Shown here piece by piece: positions 1 through 10,719 of a stretch of 23,513 nt of DNA. The stretch comes from Eimeria necatrix (lineage: Eukaryota; Apicomplexa; Conoidasida; Eucoccidiorida; Eimeriidae): assembly GCF_000499385.1 (NCBI RefSeq), contig NW_013654443.1, positions 1-23,513 on the forward strand, in the 5' to 3' direction. Both the position numbers and the translations under genes were made by a program. How positions within the stretch are numbered: the stretch's first letter is position 1; each line of letters opens with the position of its first letter. The notes under the pieces were generated by a model that was given only the letters and a program-made list of their open reading frames with translations, did no database searches and had not been told where the DNA came from.

Positions 1-5
1 GCGCC

Positions 6-2321
6 ATGATGATACTCGCATGCACCCGAGCCCTGCTCTCTCTGTTACCTTGGATAGAGAGCGGTATAAGGGCCCCCAGAAATATCACAAATGAGGTTCT
101 CACAATTCTTTCCTACTCTAGACACACCCGCAAGCGAAAGCTCCGCCGAGACGGAAGCACTGCTTCCTGGATCAAGCAACTTCAAAACGAACTCTCTTTC
201 TTTGGCATTTTCAAGCCGTTCGGGCCTCTTGAAGAAAGTCCCAGACGTCGGACAATGCTTCGCGAAATGATCACCGGATTCCTTCGACTTAGATGTTATG
301 GCAGAGAGCTTAGGACGCGTCTCTGCAAATTCTCGAACGAGTTGCAAAGTTCCATGAGAGGTAACTTTGTACACATTTGTGGTGGAGGGGCGTCGGTGGT
401 TCATGAACGGAATCGACCTGGTGGTCAACTGGGTCTTTCCAGCAGTGAGGCTACTCGTCTTTCAGCTGCGCTCAAAGGGGGACTCGAAAAGGAGCCAGAT
501 TTGTCGTTGTTTCTCGACCCTGAGCGTCGGCGTGATGCTGCTTCTTTGGATTCTTCTGAAGGTGAAGAACCGTCCACAAGCTCCGCTGCAACTGGTCGGG
601 CTCCGCCAACTTCTGAAGGGCAGACCACAGCATCCTCAGAAAGACCAACATTTAGAAGTGGATTTGATAAACACGTTGTGCATTCATATGCAGTGCTAGC
701 TTATACCATTGGAAGCTTCATTCCTATTTGGACCGGGACAAATGCATCCGCTTTAGCGCGCCCCATATCACCTAGGCAGCTGCAATTCCCAGAAGAGCCG
801 GAACAAGCAGAGTCTTTCGATTACTTAGAAGGAGCAGCCGGAGGAGAGGCCATCCCATACTCCGCTGAGGATCATCCTAGTCAGAGGGACCGTTTACTAG
901 GTGCACCTACCCCATACCGTTCAGACATGCAGTGGTCTGGGGAGCCCACGGCGGAGTCTGAGGAGCAGTGGCAAGCGCCAGAAAGTGCTCCTTATTTGCC
1001 CACTGGCATGGCAGTGCCTTCTGCGGAGCATCCACGTGGTGCCCGAGTCATTTATATTCCTTGGATACCACCAGTGAGCTCCACTCCATCCACACACTTC
1101 CTAGGAATGCATGGGTGGCATGGACCGATGGACCCGCAATATGCGCCACAATCTGAAGAACCGTCAGCAGTGCAGGGGGGCCCTGGAAGTTTTCCTCCAC
1201 AGCACTCACAGACATTCGAAGAAGGGCTACAATTGGCTGAAACGGAGGATTCAGTGGATGGTGAACCGCCAGTGCCTGTAGAGCACTTCGAGGACTTTGA
1301 GTGGGCTGAAGGATATCTAGGAATGCCAGGTCAAGAATACATTGGATTTCCAGGAACAACCGCACAAGAGCATGATTCTCATTTTCCAATGCCCATTTTC
1401 CCGATTCCGGGGTCGGTAGGACGTGTAACTGTGCCTGAAATATTTGTTACGCCAGCTGAAAAGCACCCACAAGTGTCTGAACACACCCCGACATCGTTCG
1501 AAGTTACTTCACAGGAGGCTGAAGGATGGTATCCATATCAGAATCAGGAATTAGCACTGTTGGACGAGGGAGCCTCCAACGTTACGTATTTCGACGAGTC
1601 TTCAAAAGAGACCCACGAACTTTTCGATCAGCCACCAACCCCTCCAGAGCCACCACTGCAACCTCAGCCACTCCTACAATCTCAAGTGCTAGCCCCTCCA
1701 GAGCCACCACTACAACCTCAGCCACTCCTACAATCTCAAGTGCTAGCCCCTCCAGAGCCACCACTACAACCTCAGCCACTCCTACAATCTCAAGGGCTAG
1801 CCCCTCCAAAGCCACTACTACAACCTCAGCCACTCCTACAATCTGAAGTGCTAACCCCTCCAGAGCCACCACTACAACCTCAGCCACTCCTACAACCTCA
1901 AATGCTAACCCCTCCAGAGCCACCACTACAACCTCAGCCACTACTACAACCTCAGCTGCTTTCAGGACAGTTTTACGACAGCTCCATAGAACCTGGCGCT
2001 TCGTCAAGTGGCGCATCTGCTACTCGTGTGCCTGATGTAGAAAGGAATACCCAAGGGCAAAGTTATCCCAGACCTCTACCTACAAGTATTTCCAATCCTT
2101 TCATCTGGTTGCCAGGTGGAGAGAGCGCTCTCAATGTTGGGTTGTCTCTACATCCTGTTCCACCTCCGCGCGATGAAGGGATCACTGGTACGTTTAGGGG
2201 CTTTGAGGAGGGGATGCCTCCGCCAGACTCGCCCGAGGCGCGTGCGGATGACGGAACTGCCTTCGTGGGGTTCGATGTGGGGATGCCAGATCCAAGACAG
2301 GCCCGCAGACAGCGCTGGTAG
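6..2321 (+). CDS. Unrecognised acidic, proline-rich protein with internal repeats
   Basis: I do not recognise this gene. The open frame codes for 771 residues and may extend beyond the left edge, because no in-frame stop precedes the first ATG. The first ~150 residues are basic and composition differs from the rest, so the true start may be later or an intron may be hidden. Next come an acidic Ser/Glu region, then a hydrophobic stretch near residues 227-243 (AVLAYTIGSFIPIW) closed by NASALA, which resembles a signal-peptidase site. The remainder is rich in Pro, Glu, Gln and Gly with GMPGQ-like turns, and six 18-residue repeats built on PPEPPLQPQPLLQ sit at about residues 546-653. Near the end GFEEGMPPP and GFDVGMPDP form a short imperfect repeat. 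There are no CAG-type runs, unlike every other gene here. The likely product is a disordered, possibly secreted or membrane-linked coccidian protein; that is inference from composition only. Confidence 0.5.
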   Translation: MMILACTRALLSLLPWIESGIRAPRNITNEVLTILSYSRHTRKRKLRRDGSTASWIKQLQNELSFFGIFKPFGPLEESPRRRTMLREMITGFLRLRCYGRELRTRLCKFSNELQSSMRGNFVHICGGGASVVHERNRPGGQLGLSSSEATRLSAALKGGLEKEPDLSLFLDPERRRDAASLDSSEGEEPSTSSAATGRAPPTSEGQTTASSERPTFRSGFDKHVVHSYAVLAYTIGSFIPIWTGTNASALARPISPRQLQFPEEPEQAESFDYLEGAAGGEAIPYSAEDHPSQRDRLLGAPTPYRSDMQWSGEPTAESEEQWQAPESAPYLPTGMAVPSAEHPRGARVIYIPWIPPVSSTPSTHFLGMHGWHGPMDPQYAPQSEEPSAVQGGPGSFPPQHSQTFEEGLQLAETEDSVDGEPPVPVEHFEDFEWAEGYLGMPGQEYIGFPGTTAQEHDSHFPMPIFPIPGSVGRVTVPEIFVTPAEKHPQVSEHTPTSFEVTSQEAEGWYPYQNQELALLDEGASNVTYFDESSKETHELFDQPPTPPEPPLQPQPLLQSQVLAPPEPPLQPQPLLQSQVLAPPEPPLQPQPLLQSQGLAPPKPLLQPQPLLQSEVLTPPEPPLQPQPLLQPQMLTPPEPPLQPQPLLQPQLLSGQFYDSSIEPGASSSGASATRVPDVERNTQGQSYPRPLPTSISNPFIWLPGGESALNVGLSLHPVPPPRDEGITGTFRGFEEGMPPPDSPEARADDGTAFVGFDVGMPDPRQARRQRW
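1641..1964 (+). repeat. Six tandem 54-bp repeats in a coding region
   Basis: The phrase CCTCCAGAGCCACCACT recurs with a period of exactly 54 bp, with starts at 1641, 1695, 1749, 1803, 1857 and 1911. Each unit encodes 18 residues (PPEPPLQPQPLLQ plus SQVLA-type variants). Copies differ by a few substitutions (for example AAAGCC for GAGCC at 1809 and ACCTCAAATG for TCTCAAGTG at 1894), none of which shifts the frame. Two other readings through the array are also long and open: one on the same strand and one on the opposite strand. Confidence 0.95.
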
Positions 2322-2340
2322 TTTTGAGAGACCCCGTTGA

Positions 2341-2490
2341 GAAGGGCTGCAGGAAACCCGGCAGCAGATACCCTTTTCCGTCTCAGTGCCAGCATCTGAA
2401 GTTGACGGAGCCAGTAGCGCGTCTTCGCATTGTGTAGTGGGAGCGTCAGAGATAGCAGACTTTCAAGGGCCTCGCAGTGGCAGTTCCCGT
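2341..2490 (+). other. Coding-like open stretch after the stop of the first gene
   Basis: Twenty bases after the stop at 2321, another + frame runs open from GAAGGGCTGCAG to a TGA at 2488-2490. Its 49 codons begin EGLQETRQQIPFSVSVPASE. The composition (Ser, Ala, Glu, Pro, Val) resembles the upstream protein, and EGLQ also occurs in that protein near residue 407. It could be a last exon, the result of a frameshift, or chance. The gap to the upstream frame (about 20-30 nt) is too short for a normal intron. Confidence 0.2.
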
Positions 2491-5400
2491 TGAGAGCCTG
2501 CAGGCGTCTCTCCAGTTTCGGAGGACCAATAATGAGTGGAATGGTCGAGGGGTGTTCGCGTGTTTCCGTCGGCGATAGGCCAAGTCTACTTGCTGTCAAA
2601 TCATTCTGGTGAGAAAGGCGAAGATGCCGTAGGCTGCTTGAGGCGCCACCGTCAGCTGCCAGCTTTTGCGTAACACAGGTGCGATGACTTGGTAAGCTGC
2701 GTAGATTATTGTACCGCAAAGTAGGGAGCAATCGGGGAAAATCCTGGCGGCGAAAAAGCGCATGGTGAATGCACTGACAGCAGCAGTGAAAGGACGTTGG
2801 AGCGGCAGAAAACACAGTTAGTAACAAATATGGGGATTAAATGGGAAGACCACTATTCTGTGAATCAATGGTTATCGCAAAAAGTATTAAAGCACTCCAA
2901 GTGCCCGTCCACGTGAAGGATAATATGAGCTGACTGGGAAGAGCCTAGCTCATGTCCTCGCAGTTCTGGCCGTGTGTTTCACAAATTTGCGTTCGCCGCC
3001 TACGTTTTCACTGTTGCCAAAGGTATTTTCATGGGTAAACTCAATCCGTGTTTGCATGCAGTGCGCATGTGACTGTTTCATGACTCTGTGCCGGCAAGCA
3101 TTGAATATTGAATATATGAGCCAGCTGCACTCCCCTTTCCTTTCATGTTTCAACAATTTTCGTACTAGAATGCTCTAAGGGGGCTAGTAGTTGCAAGTGC
3201 AATGGTTGAAAACTAGCGAATGTGAAATCACCACAATCAAAAACAGTGCAGCAATTGCCTCGAATGGCTGCTGTACTTGTGGATTAAGAAATTTAGTACG
3301 TTGTGCGAACTAGTGGCATTCCTAAAATGGTAGTCAAATGCAATGTCATAAAGTGACGTAATGGTAGATGTGTTTTCTTTTAAACATACTCTCTAGAGCC
3401 AAAGGAGTTCATGTCATGTGGATTCTTTTTCACAATGCCCTTTGAAGGGTCACTCTGCACCTCGCAGTCACACTAACTTTGGGCTGATATAAGTTCTATA
3501 TATTTGCACTAGTTTAAAACTTTCGTCACGATGCAGAGCATGACGATACAAAAAGGCAGGCAACAAGCGCAACGAGCATGTTACTGTATTCCAACAGCTA
3601 ATACACATCAAAAGCGCGCTCCGTGACTTTGTGTAGTGCCTTGTAAAAGCGTATGTCATGTCACTGTTGGTGTAGGCATGTTTAAACATTACTTTAAGGC
3701 AAAATTACTCGATGGACATCATGCTTATTGGTCGCAGAAAGTAAAGCATTTTATAGGGCTTAGTCCACATTTGTGAGCAAGCGTCTCGACAAAGGCTGAT
3801 TCGTAGCAATCCCCCTTTTGACCAGCTTTCTCCAAAATGTACGGAGAGACATGCGAACTATTCGATTTTGATGCCGAGAACACGCCTAGAGTAAAGAGCA
3901 GCATGTGTACATGAACAAACGTGCAGGTTAGTGAGTGCACTCACGTCCACACACGACTTAGCACTTGCGAGCCACAGCCAGATTCATGTATCTGAAAGCA
4001 AGAGAGCACTAGTTGAATACTCTAAGTGGCGTACCAATTATTAAGTCGAACGGCGTATGTATGCGTTTGCACGGAAACACCGTGCTTTCTGCCATTTCGA
4101 CTGATATCTGAACAGCCAGGGGATCACGGCAGGTAAATGCTACGCCTCCATGAGAGACTGCTGCCCACTTTACTTCTTGGAGACCAAACCAGGTTTTTAA
4201 TACACGCTTAATCTTGGTTCGCGTGATGCAACTGCACAGAAGAAACGCACTCATTGACTTGTTTCGCTTTCAGACCCTGTCTTCCGTTTCCAGAAAAAGT
4301 TTTTGGCAGTCTCATGCTGTTTCCAAGGGCGAGCGTCATACTTTGCTCAGTATATGAACTACAATAACAAAGTGAATATGGCAGCAATGATGCAGCGCAA
4401 GCTCATATGGGTTACCTGCTGTTTGCTTTTATACGGCCAATTGCCCTCAAATTTCATATGGTAGTTTTACTTCTTATGTGGAATGAGCAATTATCATGCG
4501 TGGCTGCATGCTTAAATTGTTGATGATGGATTTGGTACCGTGCTGACTCGTTATTGCCTCAAAAGCCTGAACTGCAGACGTTACATAGGGCTAGGAACGC
4601 CGAATTCCTGAATAATCTGTTTCCTTGGCCCCATGCCATTTTGACCCCGGCAAAAAGCGCTGTTGGAGGCCACAGCAAGCTTCACAGCTCATATGCTTGC
4701 GGGCCAGGTTGCGGGCTCGGCGTCTGGTGCTTCAGGGGAGAGGCGGTTTCCCTGTGCAGGGACTACACCCCCTTCTACAATGTTTCTTTCACGAAGATAC
4801 CATCAAGTTTGTGGAGTGGTAGGCCTCCTCTACTGTAAATTCAAAGCTTCTGTCCCCCACTGGGAAACCTTCTCCTGTGCCCCATTGAGAATAAGAACAG
4901 TCCATTTAAACTTGATTGTAGTTATTACCCACCACTCAGCGACGACAGTCTCATTAACACAGTAGTGGCTGAGACACCCGCGAGCTCGACTTGCTTTGAG
5001 ACAATGGCGAGTTCCCATGATCCCACAGGAGATGGCCCCGAGCCATGAAACGTACCTGGCAAACCTACTGGATTGCTGTTGGGCCTTCTCCCATGTTCCT
5101 TCGTTGGCATGGACTACAGAAGCGTGCGGGCTCTGGCACAGTCTCACGAGTACTTCACTCCCTGCTAAAGAGACCGGCTTGCAACATAAATTCCCAGAAG
5201 GCGATGATGGAATAGAAACTGCTAATTGATTAAGCCCTTAGCTGACGTCCGGATCTTCGCGCTTCGTGTTAACACATTGTTTATTTCACTTTATTCATCG
5301 GCTCATGTCGTTCTCTATCATATGCTGCTGGGCCAGTGTGTGGGGCCATAACGGTTCGTAGGCCCTGTGACCGCTGGATTGATGTTAAACAGGCTTCCAC

Positions 5401-5639
5401 CACTGAAACTTCGACCCCGGATTTCGTTTTCTACAGTGGAATTTCATCGAGATATGCGGCTGAACAGAAAAGCTATGTGTAGAAGGAGATTTAATTAGCA
5501 AGGGATAAGGCAAGCCCCTGAGGTTCGCTAGGGCTGCTGAAGCTAGTGCAACTGCTGCAGCTGGTACTGGTCGCTGACTAGCAGCATGCATTCTTCAGAT
5601 CTCATCGGAACTGCCACACTTCGTAGCTTTTTGTCTGAA
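2491..5639. other. Gene-poor, CAG-free stretch
   Basis: I find no supportable gene in these ~3.1 kb. Open frames on both strands are short (under about 110 codons apart from one minus-strand frame lying opposite the first gene's tail), mutually overlapping and without recognisable domains. CAG/GCA runs are absent, in sharp contrast to the region that starts at about 5640. No tRNA or rRNA signature was seen. Confidence 0.6.
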
Positions 5640-5998
5640 GCAGCAGCAGCAGCAGTACTAATCCCACGACCAGCAACAGCATGAGAAATTCGGCGGCGCA
5701 GCAGCTTGAGCAAGCGTGAACTTCCCTGCAGTTGACTTAGCGCAGGCGGATGCATCAGCCGTACCTGTGACAACACTGACGCAAGCAGCTGCGACATGTC
5801 AATCAAAGCAACGAACTGCAAACCGCAACGTCACGAACAGCCTCTCTGGACCCTCTGGAAGATGCCTCCGCTGGAGTGACCTTGAATTAGGTCTACGTTC
5901 CAATCATCATCAGCAGCAGTGGCTACAGTAAACGCCACAGCTACAGACAGATCAGCGCCAGCAAGCTATGGTGTTACTACTGCTGAACAGCGGAGGCG
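5640..5998 (+). other. CAG-rich upstream leader of the transporter gene
   Basis: The first CAG-type run of the window (GCAGCAGCAGCAGCAG) begins at 5640, and CAGCAG-type words continue to the start codon at 5999. An in-frame TGA at 5984-5986 lies just before that ATG, so this stretch is probably promoter or 5' untranslated region. No conserved peptide was seen in it. Confidence 0.4.
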
Positions 5999-7477
5999 AT
6001 GCCGAACGAATCCACTTGCCGCTATGTCGCGCTGGGCGACAGAATAACTACAGAAGGAACGCCAGCAACTCCAGCATCAGCAAAACCGACGGCAGGAGCA
6101 ACAGCAGCAGCAACGCAAGGGGAGCCAAGTCGCTGCCGCGGTTGTATAGGGAGCGATGCTTCTTCCGATATCAGCAGCATCTCATCACTATCGGATGTCT
6201 GCTTAACTGTTGAGCCTAATAGCATCTTTAGCTGCAACAGCAACAGTGATAGCCCTGTGCACTATGGCAGCAGGGGAAGCGGAGACTTGGGGAGACGACG
6301 CCACAGCCACAGCAGCAACAGCAGCAGCAGCCAACGGACGAGGGCTACTTCAAGCTTGCCACAGGGCAGAGACGACGAGGGTACAGAGAGGTGCTCAAAA
6401 TCTTCTTGGGTTTCTCTGCTTCTGCTGTGCCTAGCAGGTGTGGGGCCTCACCTCTTCCGTCATGCGCTCTCTGCTGCTGAGCTGCTGCTGCTGCAGCTGA
6501 GGTCGCTGCAGTACAGCCAAGAGGTCCACGGCACTGTGCTAGGGTGTCTGGACGCGGGAGGCCTCGCTGCTGCCCCTGTCGCTGCTGTGTTATATCGATC
6601 TCCCAAGGCTGCGCCTAGGGCGCTGTTCGTTGCAACTGCTGCAGCATGGATAGCTCAGCTTTGCGTTGCAGCTGCTTTCGCCGAAAACAGCTTGATCTTG
6701 GCAGGAGCAGCAGCAGCTGCAGCAGGACTGGGTGGCGGCGTGGTTGTCGTGCTGCAGCGAGCCATTGCTGCTTTCTTCTTTCCAACTTGGACAGCAGCAG
6801 CGATGGCTGCTGCTGTTTGCGGCACGACGATCGCAAAACTGATGGGCCGCCTGCTTCCCCTTGCTGCGGAAACAACAGCAGTATACGTAAACCGCAGCAG
6901 CAGCAGCAAGTATGTCGGCCCCAGCAGCAGTGACCAGCACTACGGGGAAGACGGCGTAGAGACACTTGCACTGAGGCTGCTGCTGCTGATTTTAGCAGCC
7001 CTCAACGGAGCCCCTGTCATTGCTGCTGCTCTGCTGCTTGCCCCTTCTTCCAAAAACAGACAGCAGCATCAACAGCAGCAGCAGCAGCGGGAGCTGTTGC
7101 TGCATGCAGCTACGGGCTCATATGTTCCCCCTCGACTAGAGCTCGTGCAAGCAGACCAGACAGTGATTTCTCGCCCATGCAAACATGCAGGGAGAGCAGC
7201 TGCAGCAGCAGAATCAGCCGCTGCAGCACCCGAAACAACAGACAGATCGGCACCAGGAACAGGGGCACCAGCAGCAAGCTCTGAATCAGGAGCGAAAACG
7301 CTGCTGCCTAGTGAGGGTGCTGGCGCCTTAGACGCAGCTCGGCAGCGACAGGCAAGGGAAGGTTTGCTGCAGCTATGGAGCAGCAGCTGCTCTATACAGT
7401 CTTCTGCTGAGCCCTGCACTACTGCGTGTCTAGAGGGCGCTGACTCTCAAAATCTATCCAAAAGTTACCCCAGGCCG

Positions 7478-7508
<31 letters not shown>

Positions 7509-8321
7509 GAACAACAAAAATGCGACCTGACTCTAAGTGGGCCTTTTCGAGCTCCCACACAACACATGATTACGCTGTACTCAAAGCAGCAGGATCGATG
7601 GGCGCATTACCGCGGGCAGCAGTGCACTCAGCCCCATCTGCACTTCACAGCTGCAGCGACCGCAGCCGCAGTAGCAACAGACACAGCAGCAGTGAAGGGT
7701 TGACGCAGCACCAAGGAGCGGAGCTTCCTCGTGCTGATTCGCAATACGTTGTGCATGTTCTCACAGTGGAGAAAACGCAACACGACGAGCAGCAGCGATG
7801 CCAGGACGAACACAACGAGGAGTACAGCAATACCACAGGTGCGTCGCAAAAGAATCATCAAAGATGTAATGAATCTCCTGATTCCCGAAACAACTTTGTA
7901 AGATCTGCAGCAACAGGAGCAGCGGCCAGTCATGCTGACGAAGCCCCTGCGGTAGCGCCATTTCCTGAAGGCGCCACGAGTCCCAGCAGCAGTAGCTGCA
8001 ATCTATGCAGCAGCAGCAGCAGCCTCTGCAGCAGCGTGTGCCACAGCAACAACCACAAAAGTGGCACTGGACTTGTAAAGACAACTGAATTAGTGCCAGC
8101 AAAAGGCAGGGCACGGAGTGACAGCAGCTGCAGCAGTAGCAGCAACGGCTACAGTAGCTGCTGCAGTGCTCCAGTGAGAGTCTCCGACGAGCTCCGCTGT
8201 AGTAACAACAGTCCCAACAGCGTTAACAGCCGCAGCAGTAACAATAGCAGCAACAGCGGTACAACTAGTAATCGTATTAATTCCAATGCTAAGAGGCACA
8301 GTTTTGCCTCGGGTGACCGTT

Positions 8322-8356
<35 letters not shown>

Positions 8357-10719
8357 CCAGTAGAAGAACCTGCTAAAACGGAGAGCCGTTCGAGCCAAAC
8401 TTCGCTGTCGCTGCCGACAAAAGACAGTCCTGCTATGCAATTGTTGCTGCGTAAGTTCTCCACTTCACACTATTGCACTGATGCAACTGAACCTTCACAG
8501 GGGGCGACGCTGCCGGAGCAGCTACAGCAGCAAGGAGTAAAGAGGCAGCAGGACGGCCAGCGCATATTAGGGCATAACAAACAGAGCGTCGAGAAACAGA
8601 GCCGCCCGTCCACACCTATGCTTGCTGCGGTTCGGATGGGGGAACGCCTTACGTCAGTCCCAACAAATGCGGCAGGAGCAGCAACACGCCGACGTTGCGC
8701 CCGACGCGGCTGCCCCCGTTGCTGCTCCGGTGTGAGGACAACATGGCGTCGACTGTCTTGTTGGACGAGAGGTTTGAGCAGAGAGTTTTGGGCTCTAGCT
8801 GCAGTGCATGCGCTACTGCTTGCTGCTCTGCATTGCTTCATGGCCTTTGCCTCTTCAATATTCTTTTCGGTTTATCAAGCCACGGCACTCAAAGCCATCT
8901 TCCTGGGAGCAGTTGTTACACGTGAGTTTGGCTCCCTTGCTGCTGTTGCCGCTCTGTTGCTGGCGTGACATCCTTCTGGCTGTTGCTTGTGGTTTGGTTT
9001 GTTGCAGTTGGGGCTGAGGCGGTTGCCAGTGCTCCCGCAGCGTCTGTTAGTCACGTTTCTGTTTCGCCGTGAAGGCGCGTTTGTGTATGAGTTCTTGTCC
9101 AAATGTTTATACGTGTTCCTGTTGTTGCACCTTTTCCGTTCGGGGTGTGCTGTTGCTGCTGCAGTAACAACAGTTTTTCTGCTACCCCTCGTGGCTGTTG
9201 CAGTGGACCGACTTGGGGGAAGCCTGCCGCTGCTGCTGGGGGCAACGCTGCTGGTGTCTTTGGCTTTTTTGGGGACAATATCGTTGCAGCAACAACAGCA
9301 TCAGAACCACGAACTGCAGCTGCACGAACACCAGCCAGCTATGCCGCTGCAGGAACATCCAAATGCAGTGGTCCCACAGCAGATGTTCCGTGCCGCAGTC
9401 GCTTCCTTGTTCACGCCAGCAGCTGCAGATCTTCGTAGTGATATTTCGGGTGCAGCTTCGGCAATCTCTGGTCTCGGAGTTGGGAACCTGGGGAGAAGCA
9501 GCGGCAACGCCAACGAAGCGCAGGTGGCGGCGAACTGTCAATCATGGGGCATTACGACAGCTCTGCTGCTCGGCGCTGCCGAAGCCATCACGCCCCCCGT
9601 GCTGCTGGCCGCTATCGCACATTCAGTACGGTAGGTGATTAGGTGATATAGAGACGAACACACTAGAAAGGCTGCGCACAGAGACAAAGGGCAAAGACAC
9701 ACACGCGTAAGAACCTAGGACAGACTGTAAGACCAAAAGGGAAAGAGATAGTGAGGAAGCAGAGGACGACACAGAAAAGCACCAGACTGTGAGAGACACA
9801 GATATGAGTTAAAGGGACAGAGATACAGCGAAGCAGTGACCGAGAGAGGCCAAAATAGGCGAGAAAATATCACACAGGATTGAAGTAACGAACACAATGA
9901 AACTTTCGCAAGCCTAACGAACGGAAAGGCACAAGATTAGTGAGAGCAGCAATAGGAAAGGCAGGAAAAGAAGCAAACACTGGGAGGCTGAGACACAGGG
10001 TCGGACATACAAGAGACACGAGGCAAGCAGGAGAGGAACATATAGAGGGTGAGAGGGACAAAAACGTACGCAAAGTCTAGAAGCCAGGTAAAGAAGAGAC
10101 GGAGAGTCTAAATTGGTGGCCCGAACAGATAGCGACGGCAAGGCATGCAGCAGAGTACGAACACGTACAAAGACGAAGCATCGCAGCTACTCCAATATTT
10201 GCTGTTGCCTCTGGTTTGTGTCCCTTCAGGCGCACGCCTTCTGCTTTGGGCGTTGCCTTTGCAATCGTAGAGGCGTCCAAAAGCATCGCTGTGGGATCAA
10301 CCATTTCCTCCTTTGGTTTTATTGTGACCCGAACCGGTAGGGCTGCCGCGATAATCCAAGCTGTCATCCTGTCATCCGACCGATGTTCGGCCATGCCTCT
10401 GAGCCTCTTTCAGCGTTTATTCTTCCGTGTGGAGATGTCACAAACAGCTATTTGCCATCACCCAAGGGCAGCGCCGTATCGTCTACAACAGTCGCATCCA
10501 CAACAGCAGTAACAGCACCTGCGCGAGCTTATTTTCTAGGATCAACAACAGCATTCACCACGCCTGCATCTTGCTCGCTGTCCGTATTTTTGAGTTTCAG
10601 GTTCATTTACTACGGGTCTTTGGCTTCTAGTGAGTTTGGTCGGCATATCTCAGCTACTACTGCTGATGTTGATAAGTTGGAAAAAACTTGGTAGAGATCC
10701 GCTGCCGCAGCTGCCCTGA
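5999..10719 (+). CDS. MFSD1-like major facilitator superfamily transporter, four exons
   Basis: Proposed exons are 5999-8921, 9051-9630, 10230-10336 and 10601-10719: 3,729 nt, 1,242 residues. The donors are CAC|GTGAGT, ACG|GTAGGT and CCG|GTAGGG. The acceptors are CTGTTAG, CCCTTCAG and GTTTCAG. The first acceptor is least certain; 9029/9030 also keeps frame. After a ~130-residue Ser/Ala-rich N terminus come six membrane segments at about residues 137-348. A ~570-residue low-complexity loop follows, then TM7 from about residue 925 and the second half in exons 2-4. FALGGG-like text (AAAAGLGGGVVVVLQRAIAAFF) fits the MFSD1 TM4-5 region without being identical. VAVDRLGG in exon 2 fits the loop after TM8, and ALGVAFAIVEASKSIAVG, starting at the exon 2/3 join, fits its TM11 region. 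Exon 4 encodes one last helix (GLWLLVSLVG, then QLLLLMLISW) and a short basic tail. Mammalian MFSD1 is a lysosomal dipeptide transporter; whether this protein carries the same substrate is unknown. An ATP-binding or other transporter class is unlikely. Confidence 0.75.
7478..7504 (+). repeat. GCA run (poly-Ala) in transporter exon 1
   Basis: Eight GCA codons and one GCG give nine alanines inside the long central loop of the transporter. Confidence 0.9.
8324..8356 (+). repeat. GCA run (poly-Ala) in transporter exon 1
   Basis: Eleven perfect GCA codons give an alanine run within the central loop. The nearby AGC-frame runs at about 8008-8024 and 8122-8146 give poly-Ser from the same trinucleotide. 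Confidence 0.9.
9635..10195 (+). repeat. Degenerate purine-rich GAGACA-type repeat filling an intron
   Basis: The + strand here is strongly enriched in A and G, with recurring words such as GAGACACA, GGGACAGAGA, AAGAGACACG and GAGAGG. It occupies almost all of the proposed second intron of the transporter (9631-10229), ending just before the pyrimidine-rich acceptor at 10228-10229. It contains no CAG run. Long minus-strand open frames here are by-products of the low complexity. Confidence 0.7.

Noticed and set aside
2063..2827. 254-codon minus-strand frame opposite the tail of the first gene
   Set aside because: No domain or family features; the half overlapping the + gene is a shadow and the rest is composition-driven.
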